Shown: positions 35,310 to 42,249 of the stretch, in pieces
Position numbering within the stretch: position 1 is the stretch's first letter
Layout of the letters: the number at the start of each line of letters is the position of its first letter
NCBI GenBank assembly: GCA_001281695.1
Contig: LJIE01000001.1
Span: 2,370,586 to 2,434,585 of the forward strand
DNA length: 64,000 nucleotides
From: a bacterium 336/3
GTDB lineage: Bacteria; Bacteroidota; Bacteroidia; Cytophagales; Thermonemataceae
Direction of reading: 5' to 3'
Notes under the pieces: generated by a model
The model's input: the letters and a program-made list of their open reading frames with translations, nothing else
The model's database searches: none
Told to the model about the DNA's origin: nothing
Translations under genes and position numbers: made by a program

Positions 35310-37178
35310 TTACCCTCTACCATGCATCATTTTTTTCAAGATGGGAGTTAGTCCAAAAAGTAGTATCGAAGCTATACCACAAAGTACTACAAACACCATG
35401 AAAAATTCAAATAAATTATGAATTGTAAACCCTGCAAATGTTGGATATTTTATTTCAATAATTTTCTTGTCTTTAATAAGTTTGAACTCTTCTGCTGTAA
35501 AAGTAGTATCTTGAGCCTTATAAGTATTTGTAAACTCTTTTTTGTCTTTTTTCGCTTTTTCTCTTGCTGCATTGAGTTTGTGGAGATTATTTACCCTATC
35601 TTCAATATTTAGATTATTTGTTTTAGCTAAATCTGAATTTAATTTAGCTATTTTCATGTTTAAAAGCCTGAATAAGTCTTCTCCTGAAGCATCTACTTTA
35701 GTGTCCAAAATTCCTTGTAAATCAATTTTAACTTTATCGCATGCGATAAACTGCTCGCTGGTAGGAGGTAATATAGAACCTAATGTACCAGCCAAAGCAT
35801 ATCCTGAGGCATTCGATAAGAAGAATACACCAAATAACAATGAGGCAAATCTTTTGGGAGCAAGCTTGCCCACCAATGACAAACCAATGGGAGATAAACA
35901 AAGTTCTCCAATAGTTTGGATAAAATACAAAAGAATAAGCCATTGTACAGCTAATAAACTGGACTTTCCTAAATCTTTCACATTATGAGCAATGATAAAA
36001 TAGCTGAGAGCTATTAAAAGTAATCCTATAGCTTGTTTGAAAGGAGATATGGGTTCTTTGCCTTTTGCTCTCAATTTATCCCACAAAATACTCATTGGAA
36101 TAGCAAAAAGAATCACAAAAACACCATTAGCTGACTGAACCATAGAAGGAGGCATTTTCCAGCCGAAAAAATTTCTATCTGTTTGATTATCTGCTATAAA
36201 TGTAAGAGAAGAACCTGCCTGTTCAAAAGCTGCCCAAAAGAAAATTACAAAAAATGATACAATGTAAATTACCAAAATTCTATCTCTTTCTATTTTTGTA
36301 AGAGATTTGTCAGAAAGTATAAGACCTGCTAAAGTAAGACCACTACCATAAATGGTAGAATAAATGATGTTCTGCCCAAAAACAAAATAAAATATAAGTG
36401 CTAATGCTACAAATCCTAATAAAGCTGTACCAAGTGCAGCAGGGGTAAATTTAGCTGATTGAGCTTCTCCCTCAGTATAATCAGCAACATCATTATGCTT
36501 GGGTAAGCCACCAATAGGTTTTCCCTCTGGTGTAATAACATATTTATCTTTAAGGAAATACAGAGTAAGTGTCCCAAGAACCATAGCGATAGAAGCTGCT
36601 AAAAAGCCCCATTTAAAAACAAAAATATCTCTCACACCATTATCATCAACAACATCTCCCAACAAGGGGCAAATAGATTGCCCTAAAAATGCTCCCACAT
36701 TAATTCCCATATAAAATATGGTAAAAGCTGTATCCAGTTTGTTCTTGTCTTGAGGGGGATACAAACTACCTACCATCGAAGAAATATTGGGCTTGAAAAA
36801 GCCATTTCCAAAAATAATACAGCCCAAAGCTATGTATAACAATGTTTTAGCAAGCCCTAAATTAGAATCAAAAACGTTACCACTAAAAAATAACAACATC
36901 TGACCTATTGCCATCAGTGTACCACCTATCATGATACAGTTTCTATTGCCTAAATATCTATCAGAGATGAACCCTCCCAACATGGGTGTAAGATAACTCA
37001 ATCCTAAGAAACCTCCATAAATTAGTGATGAGTCTTCTTTACTCATCATCAAAGCATTCACTATAAAAAGTGTAAGCAAGGCTCGCATACCATAAAAATT
37101 GAACCTTTCCCACATTTCTGTTAGAAATAATACAAATAAGCCTGGTGGATGTTTACTAGAAGATTTTGTACTGTCCAT
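35310..37178 (-). CDS. proton-dependent oligopeptide (POT/PTR2) transporter
   Basis: A 622-residue major facilitator protein that imports di- and tripeptides with protons. The POT N-terminal signature is present in FLTEMWERFNFYGMRALLTLF, with YGGFLGLSYLTPMLGGFISDRYLG, the FYMGINVGAFLGQ region and a later IGELCLSPIGLS. About 110 polar, Lys-rich residues (about 472-585) lie between the last two membrane helices. This makes it longer than E. coli DtpA-type proteins (about 500). The insert would be exported if the usual topology holds. The gene is monocistronic with its own terminator. Confidence 0.92.
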   Translation of the reverse strand: MDSTKSSSKHPPGLFVLFLTEMWERFNFYGMRALLTLFIVNALMMSKEDSSLIYGGFLGLSYLTPMLGGFISDRYLGNRNCIMIGGTLMAIGQMLLFFSGNVFDSNLGLAKTLLYIALGCIIFGNGFFKPNISSMVGSLYPPQDKNKLDTAFTIFYMGINVGAFLGQSICPLLGDVVDDNGVRDIFVFKWGFLAASIAMVLGTLTLYFLKDKYVITPEGKPIGGLPKHNDVADYTEGEAQSAKFTPAALGTALLGFVALALIFYFVFGQNIIYSTIYGSGLTLAGLILSDKSLTKIERDRILVIYIVSFFVIFFWAAFEQAGSSLTFIADNQTDRNFFGWKMPPSMVQSANGVFVILFAIPMSILWDKLRAKGKEPISPFKQAIGLLLIALSYFIIAHNVKDLGKSSLLAVQWLILLYFIQTIGELCLSPIGLSLVGKLAPKRFASLLFGVFFLSNASGYALAGTLGSILPPTSEQFIACDKVKIDLQGILDTKVDASGEDLFRLLNMKIAKLNSDLAKTNNLNIEDRVNNLHKLNAAREKAKKDKKEFTNTYKAQDTTFTAEEFKLIKDKKIIEIKYPTFAGFTIHNLFEFFMVFVVLCGIASILLFGLTPILKKMMHGRG

Positions 37179-37366
37179 GTTGCGTGTAGATTTTAATGAA
37201 ATTAATAAGTTTTAAAAATACAATGAAAAGCTGTGTATGCAAAAAAACTTCTCTTAATTTTTTGACTCTAAACTTTTATAATCTTGTATTTGTTGATTAT
37301 GAGTGATTTGGATACTTTCAGTTAAACAAAAAACAAACGTAAATTTAAGAGATATATCAAAAAAGT

Positions 37367-37374
37367 TATATTTG
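37367..37374 (+). promoter_or_regulatory. -7 box of the Fe-S/OsmC/mltG operon
   Basis: TATATTTG is a perfect TAnnTTTG and lies 17 bases before the ATG at 37392. A short leader is implied. No clear -33 was found. Confidence 0.55.
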
Positions 37375-37391
37375 CACAAACAGATACAATT

Positions 37392-37847
37392 ATGGCTATT
37401 GAAAAAAAAGAATACTCAAATGGTGAAATTACAGTGGTATGGCAACCCAAAATGTGTATCCATTCTGCTGTTTGTTTTCGTGGACTCAAGAGCGTTTTTG
37501 ACCCCAATAAACGTCCTTGGGTGAATATAGAAGGTGCTAATACTGAGCAGATTGTAGCTCAAATAGAAAAATGCCCCTCCAAAGCATTGAGCTATTACCA
37601 CAACAATGCTCAAAATGATTCAACTCAAACCAAAAAAGAAGAAACTACCATGCAAAACGAAGATAAAAATCTGAAAATCGAAATATTACCCAATGGACCT
37701 ATTTTGGTGCAGGGGAACTTCACACTGAAGCATGGTGAAGAGGAAAAGGAAAATGCTAAGTCAACTACATATCTTTGCCGTTGTGGAGCATCTAAAAAGA
37801 AACCTTATTGTGATGGTTCACACAAAAATATTAATTTTGAGGGCTAA
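37392..37847 (+). CDS. iron-sulfur protein: 4Fe-4S mono-cluster (YjdI-type) domain fused to CDGSH domain
   Basis: A 151-residue protein. Residues 12-70 are a divergent 4Fe-4S mono-cluster domain (Cys22, Cys28 and Cys61 in CIHSAVC and KCPSKAL). Residues 94-151 form a mitoNEET-type CDGSH domain with ligands Cys129, Cys131, Cys140 and His144, in the exact CxCx2Sx3PxCDGSH pattern. CDGSH domains bind a redox-active 2Fe-2S cluster. Two Fe-S modules in one chain suggest an electron-transfer or cluster-transfer role in the cytosol. The gene leads an operon with OsmC and MltG; OsmC starts six bases after it. Confidence 0.93.
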   Translation: MAIEKKEYSNGEITVVWQPKMCIHSAVCFRGLKSVFDPNKRPWVNIEGANTEQIVAQIEKCPSKALSYYHNNAQNDSTQTKKEETTMQNEDKNLKIEILPNGPILVQGNFTLKHGEEEKENAKSTTYLCRCGASKKKPYCDGSHKNINFEG

Positions 37848-37853
37848 AATAAC

Positions 37854-38258
37854 ATGGAAAAACTTATAGATTCTGTACTTGAAAACGAAAAATACCAAGT
37901 AAAAATACACTCATCTCATCATCAAATTATTGCTGATGAACCTGAAGATTTGGGTGGAAAAAATACAGGTATGACTCCCTACGAACTCCTTTCGGCAAGT
38001 TTGGCAGCTTGTACTAGTATTACACTCAAAATGTATACAGAACGCAAAGAATGGAACGTGGGGCAAATCAATGTAACAATTAATTTTGAGGAAATTAGTG
38101 AATCAGGAACAAAAAAAGCAAAATTTATACGAGAAATAAGTTTTGCAAATGATATAGAACAAACTGAAAAAGACCGTCTCAAGCAAATAGCAGATGCTTG
38201 TCCTGTGTCTAAAATCTTAAAATCAGGTGAAAATACCATAGAAACCATCATAAAATAA
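37854..38258 (+). CDS. OsmC-family peroxide-reducing protein
   Basis: A 134-residue protein with the two OsmC/Ohr-type redox cysteines at Cys53 (SLAACTSI) and Cys116 (DACPVSKIL). The family reduces organic hydroperoxides using thiols. It sits six bases after the CDGSH gene, and its stop overlaps the next start codon by one base (TAATG), so it is translationally coupled to mltG. Pairing with the Fe-S protein points to an oxidative-stress role. Confidence 0.9.
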   Translation: MEKLIDSVLENEKYQVKIHSSHHQIIADEPEDLGGKNTGMTPYELLSASLAACTSITLKMYTERKEWNVGQINVTINFEEISESGTKKAKFIREISFANDIEQTEKDRLKQIADACPVSKILKSGENTIETIIK

Positions 38259-39292
38259 TGACTAAAACCAAAAAAATATTATCAGCTATCTTTGTAGGAT
38301 TAACCATTTTGTTGTCTTCATTAGCTTTTTATGTATATCAAGTAACACAAAGCCCTAATTTACAAGTAAAAAGAGGTGCAAAAATGCTTTATATCCCTAA
38401 AGGAACTGATTTTCAGGGACTGATTCAAATACTTAAAAAAGACTCGATTGTGAGCAATGTTGTTTCATTTGCTTTTCTTTCAAAAACACTGGGTTATCAA
38501 GAACATGTAAAAGCAGGAGCATACCTTATTGAACCCAATATGACTAATCTGGCAGCTATTCGTAAATTGCGTTCGGGTGATCAAACACCTATAAGGCTTA
38601 CATTTAATTATCTAAGAACAAAAGACGATTTGGCAGAAAGATTGGCAAACCAATTACCTATACCCAAACAAGAAATATTAGATATGCTGAATAATAAGGA
38701 GTTAGCTCAAAAATATGGCTTGGACGCAAATACTATGACAACTTTATTCATTCCTAATACGTATGAGATATACTGGACAATAACCAAAGAGGAACTTTTT
38801 GAAAAAATGCATAAAGAATACAAAAAGTTTTGGACAGAAAATAGAATTCAGAAAGCAAAAGCCTTGAATTTGTCACCTTCAGAGGCTTCAATCTTGGCTT
38901 CTATTGTACAAGCTGAAACAGCTAAAAATGATGAAAAACCTCGTGTAGCAGGTGTTTACTTAAATAGATTAGCCAAAAACGATTTGTTACAAGCTGACCC
39001 AACTGTGATATTTGCCTTGCAAGATTTCAGTATCAAAAGGCTTTTAAACAGTCATTTAAAAGTAGATTCACCTTATAATACTTATAAATATGCAGGATTG
39101 CCACCTGGTGCAATTAATTTACCTGAAATTTCTTCAATAGATGCTGTACTCAATGCAGAAAAACACGATTATTATTTTTTCTGTGCTAAAGAAGACTTCT
39201 CAGGTTATCATAATTTTGCAAAAACATTGGCAGAACACAATAGAAATGCTAAATTGTATCAGCAAACTCTTAATGAGAAAGGAATTAAATAA
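38258..39292 (+). CDS. mltG: endolytic transglycosylase MltG
   Basis: A 344-residue membrane protein: one helix (8-29), then a LysM-like segment (IPKGTDFQGLIQILK) and the YceG-like catalytic domain. The catalytic glutamate is Glu220 in SIVQAETAKN, matching the position known in E. coli. The fingerprints YAGLPPGAINLP and YYFFCAKEDFSGYHNFAKTLAEHN are present. MltG cuts nascent peptidoglycan glycan strands and helps set strand length. It is coupled to the OsmC gene upstream by a one-base overlap. Confidence 0.95.
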   Translation: MTKTKKILSAIFVGLTILLSSLAFYVYQVTQSPNLQVKRGAKMLYIPKGTDFQGLIQILKKDSIVSNVVSFAFLSKTLGYQEHVKAGAYLIEPNMTNLAAIRKLRSGDQTPIRLTFNYLRTKDDLAERLANQLPIPKQEILDMLNNKELAQKYGLDANTMTTLFIPNTYEIYWTITKEELFEKMHKEYKKFWTENRIQKAKALNLSPSEASILASIVQAETAKNDEKPRVAGVYLNRLAKNDLLQADPTVIFALQDFSIKRLLNSHLKVDSPYNTYKYAGLPPGAINLPEISSIDAVLNAEKHDYYFFCAKEDFSGYHNFAKTLAEHNRNAKLYQQTLNEKGIK

Positions 39293-39354
39293 ATTGTGTG
39301 TCAAATTTTTATTTTGGCATTATTTTAGATGAAAAACAAGCAAAAATCAATATT

Positions 39355-40278
39355 ATGAAAAATCTCATACTTCTCTTTCTTTTTGTAAGCAATTTGTTGT
39401 ACGCTCAAGATTTTCAAGTGCTTACCAGCAACGGAAACAATCTAATTAAATTAGGAAATAAAAAAATATGGGCTGGTACAGCTTTAAAAAATGCAGATGT
39501 GATTACAGTTGCTCAAAATGGATACTTGGGGCTTATGCACCTTAAAACAGGTAAAACTATTGAAATTAAGAAGGCTGGAACTTATACCATGTCCACATTA
39601 ACGCCCAAAACAGGAAATAGCTCATTAGGACCAAAATATAGTAGTTATGTTGCTGAAGAATTATTTAAAGGAGAAAAACAAGATATAAATAAAAATCATA
39701 GAAAATACATGGCTATTACAGGAGCTGTCTCTCGTGATTCGAGGGTACTCAATGAAGCTAAAACACTTACTGTTTTTACAAGTGATGGAGCTCAAGAGGT
39801 ATATGATAACTTTGTTTATTTATCATGGATGCCTAACAGCAATGATAAAATCGAAAAATATTATATACAAATTACAAACTTCAATGATGAGACTGTGGCT
39901 CTACTCGAAACAGATAAAAACTATTTGGAATTAGATATGAGTATTTACAAAAGAGCTAAAAATAGTGATGCTACTTTTATTATCAAAGTGTTTACTGTTG
40001 AGGCTCCTTTATATAAAGGCGTTTTTACAGTTTCGTTGATGGATAAAACGAAAAAAGAAGGAATTAAAAAAGAAATAGGGAGTACTACACCTGAAAACGC
40101 TTTAGATTACATGATTATGGCTAAATATTTTGAAGAAAAAGGTCTTTTATTAGATGCTGTAAAATGTTATCAAAAAGCTTTAGCTTTACAAAATCTGGAT
40201 AGCTATAAAAATGCTTACATGGAGTTTTTATCAAGAAATAAAATTGGTTATACACTCAATCCTGATTTTAAGGATTAA
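39355..40278 (+). CDS. secreted FecR-like protein with TPR-like tail
   Basis: A 307-residue protein with a signal peptide (MKNLILLFLFVS to LLYAQ). Residues about 25-90 resemble a FecR-type sandwich (TALKNADVITVAQNGYLGL, IEIKKAGTY). The end (about 250-290) has a helical repeat (YFEEKGLLLDAVKCYQKALAL) resembling one TPR. The start at 39355 replaces a codon 57 bases upstream, which would add a non-signal N-terminus. Function is unknown. It follows mltG by 62 bases and ends in a terminator. Confidence 0.65.
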   Translation: MKNLILLFLFVSNLLYAQDFQVLTSNGNNLIKLGNKKIWAGTALKNADVITVAQNGYLGLMHLKTGKTIEIKKAGTYTMSTLTPKTGNSSLGPKYSSYVAEELFKGEKQDINKNHRKYMAITGAVSRDSRVLNEAKTLTVFTSDGAQEVYDNFVYLSWMPNSNDKIEKYYIQITNFNDETVALLETDKNYLELDMSIYKRAKNSDATFIIKVFTVEAPLYKGVFTVSLMDKTKKEGIKKEIGSTTPENALDYMIMAKYFEEKGLLLDAVKCYQKALALQNLDSYKNAYMEFLSRNKIGYTLNPDFKD

Positions 40279-40302
40279 AATTTTCTGACAAATTGATATT
40301 AT

Positions 40303-40334
40303 GCCCTAATTTGATAAAATTTAGGGCTTTTTAT
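40303..40334 (+). terminator. rho-independent terminator
   Basis: A GCCCTAA / TTAGGGC stem with an 11-base loop is followed by a T-run, after the FecR-like gene. Confidence 0.85.
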
Positions 40335-40397
40335 TTTAAATCTTTTCTGAAATAAGCAAATTTAAGAAAAATCATTTTTTTATTTTGACAAAACATA

Positions 40398-40405
40398 TAC
40401 TTTTG
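40398..40405 (+). promoter_or_regulatory. -7 box for the metal-linked locus
   Basis: TACTTTTG is a perfect TAnnTTTG and ends 20 bases before the TTG start codon at 40425. An ATG at 40408 lies upstream of the predicted transcription start and is followed by a stop after six codons. Confidence 0.5.
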
Positions 40406-40424
40406 CCATGAAATCAGAAAACCT

Positions 40425-40796
40425 TTGACAAAATACATTTCCATATTCTTTCTTTTCATATCTCTTTCCCAACCTCTACAATATTTTTGGGTTAGGGTTT
40501 CTTTTGAATTGAATAGGACTTACATTGCTCAAAACCTCTGTGAAAATAGAGCCAAACCCGAATTAAAATGTGGTGGTCAATGTTTTTTGATGAAAAAATT
40601 AGCAGAAAAAAAGCAGCAGGAACAGAAAAATACAGAAAATTTAGAAGTTTTATTATCAATTTCCCTATTTCAAAATCCACCATCTTTTTATTTTAAACAG
40701 ACTATAAAAGAAAATGAAATCATATATTTCTCATCTTTTATTAGTTTTTATACCCAAAATTGTATTTTAAGCACTTTTCAACCTCCTTGTGCTTAA
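40425..40796 (+). CDS. small membrane-associated Cys protein of Bacteroidota metal loci
   Basis: A 123-residue protein with an N-terminal hydrophobic segment (about 5-20). A conserved-looking Cys stretch LCENRAKPELKC ends near residue 49, giving Cys39, Cys49 and Cys53 (CGGQC). A Lys-rich helix follows. I recall similar LCEN-KP-KC-G-C proteins beside metal-related outer-membrane genes in Bacteroidota. No ATG is in frame before a stop codon upstream, so translation is assigned to the TTG at 40425, giving MTKYISIFF. It precedes the MbnP-like gene and may bind a metal. Confidence 0.6.
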   Translation: MTKYISIFFLFISLSQPLQYFWVRVSFELNRTYIAQNLCENRAKPELKCGGQCFLMKKLAEKKQQEQKNTENLEVLLSISLFQNPPSFYFKQTIKENEIIYFSSFISFYTQNCILSTFQPPCA

Positions 40797-40958
40797 TCAT
40801 TCATACCTTTTATAAATAGGTTTAACAGATACTTATGGTAACTGTTTGCTAATCCTTTTTCTTTTTGCAAAACTATTTTACGCTTTTGTGCTAGCCAGAG
40901 GTGTAGATAGTCCTATACGTTTATTTTTTATTTTAAATTTTATTTAGACTTTTTATTT

Positions 40959-41768
40959 ATGAAAAGAATACATCTCTTTTTGCTTGCTATTATAGCGTCT
41001 ACTATTGTGATTTCTTGTAAAAAAAATGATACAGAACCCGCTCCAAATCCAAATTTGACAGGTAGTTTGGAAGTAGAATTTGAGAATTTTGTAGGAACTC
41101 AAAAATTTGCTTTTGGTACCACTTACACCAACCCCAATACCAATGAGTCTTTTACACCTAGTATGTTACGCTATTTTATAAGCAATATCGAATTGAAAGC
41201 CTCAAATGGTACAGTTTTCACTGTTCCACAAAATGACAGCTATTTTTTAATAGACCAAGAAAAACCTGAAAGTCTCAAATTTACATTAAATGATATCCCT
41301 GAAGGAGATTATAATGAAATTTCTTTTACAATAGGTGTGGATAGCCTTAGAAACACTAAACCTGTTGGTGAAAGAACTGGAAACTTGGATATTTCTGGAA
41401 CGGCTCAAGGTATGTACTGGTCTTGGAACAGTGGTTATATTTTTGTGAAATTTGAAGGTAGTTCTTCACAATCTACGGCACCGGACCAAAAATACCGTTA
41501 TCATATTGGTGGTTATGGAGGATATTCTTCAAAAACTATCAATTGTGTTCGCAAGAAAACCCTTTCTTTTAATAAGGATATAGCCAAAGTAAGAACAAAA
41601 ACAGCACCTACTGTGCATCTAATTACAGATGTGATGAAGCTATTCAATGGTTCTACACAACTAAAAATAGCAGATAATAATACTGTGATGTTCAGTGCTT
41701 TCGGGGTAAACGTTGCCAATAATTATACAGAAATGTTTGCTTATGATCATATTCATAATGATGACTAA
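40959..41768 (+). CDS. MbnP-family (copper-binding-type) lipoprotein
   Basis: A 269-residue lipoprotein with a signal peptide ending VISC (Cys20). The mature part fits the MbnP-like family (copper-chelation partner proteins, PF20243-type): EVEFENFVGTQKFAFGT, a RYFISNIEL strand, DIPEGDYNEISFTIGVD, and GMYWSWNSGYIFVKFEG at 151-167 with two Trp (154, 156). In the characterised methanotroph protein one Trp is turned into kynurenine by the di-heme partner MbnH to complete a copper site. A di-heme protein is encoded 4.3 kb downstream. Copper binding here is inferred. A terminator follows. Confidence 0.85.
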   Translation: MKRIHLFLLAIIASTIVISCKKNDTEPAPNPNLTGSLEVEFENFVGTQKFAFGTTYTNPNTNESFTPSMLRYFISNIELKASNGTVFTVPQNDSYFLIDQEKPESLKFTLNDIPEGDYNEISFTIGVDSLRNTKPVGERTGNLDISGTAQGMYWSWNSGYIFVKFEGSSSQSTAPDQKYRYHIGGYGGYSSKTINCVRKKTLSFNKDIAKVRTKTAPTVHLITDVMKLFNGSTQLKIADNNTVMFSAFGVNVANNYTEMFAYDHIHNDD

Positions 41769-41778
41769 CATGAACGGG

Positions 41779-41814
41779 GCTTCTTTACTCTATAAGTAAA
41801 GAAGCTTACTTTTT
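41779..41814 (+). terminator. terminator after the MbnP-like gene
   Basis: The perfect 11-base stem GCTTCTTTACT / AGTAAAGAAGC has a five-base loop and is followed by TTACTTTTT. Confidence 0.85.
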
Positions 41815-41852
41815 GATTAATTATTTATTTCAAGATTAAAATTTATCCAAAC

Positions 41853-42245
41853 ATGAAAAAGATATTCATATTATTCTTCTTTTATATCATAAGCTATCAT
41901 CTTCAAGCACAATCTATTGGAGAGAAATGGAAGGAACTCAAAGAGTTTCATACAGTGATGTCTCAAACTTTTCACCCTTCCGAAGAGGGAAACTTAGAGC
42001 CTATCAAGACTCGTAGCAATGAAATGGCAGAAAAAGCACAAATTTTGGCAAAATCAGCTATTCCAACAGAGTTTGCTACACCCAAAATTAAGGATGCTGT
42101 AAAAAGACTAAACAAAGGTAGTAAAGAACTCAATAAACTCATCAAAACAGGAAAAGCATCTGATGAACAGATTAAAACAAATTTAGCTGCACTACACGAT
42201 GTATTTCATGAAATTATGGGTTTGTGTAAAAACGAAAAACACTAG
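41853..42245 (+). CDS. small periplasmic helical protein, unknown
   Basis: A 130-residue protein with a signal peptide cleaved near LQAQ. The mature part is about 110 residues of amphipathic helices, with His at about 33 and 42 and an LHDVFHEIMGLCK end. It resembles four-helix-bundle periplasmic proteins such as cytochrome b562 or CpxP in overall shape only. It lacks CxxCH. It lies four bases upstream of the TonB-dependent receptor start and is surely co-transcribed with it. A metal-binding role is only an inference from location. Confidence 0.6.
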   Translation: MKKIFILFFFYIISYHLQAQSIGEKWKELKEFHTVMSQTFHPSEEGNLEPIKTRSNEMAEKAQILAKSAIPTEFATPKIKDAVKRLNKGSKELNKLIKTGKASDEQIKTNLAALHDVFHEIMGLCKNEKH

Positions 42246-42249
42246 AAAA

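Noticed and set aside
37179-37391. Possible RNA gene in the 213-base gap
   Set aside because: No tRNA-like arms or stable long stem was seen; only AT-rich sequence and a promoter box.
40408-40428. ATG upstream of the small Cys protein
   Set aside because: It is in another frame and stops after six codons; it also lies before the predicted transcription start.
40797-40958. Possible riboswitch before the MbnP-like gene
   Set aside because: No cobalamin or other known riboswitch core was recognised; no stem stands out in the leader.
42199-42249. Earlier ATG for the TonB-dependent receptor
   Set aside because: It overlaps the previous gene and would place 17 polar residues before the signal peptide.
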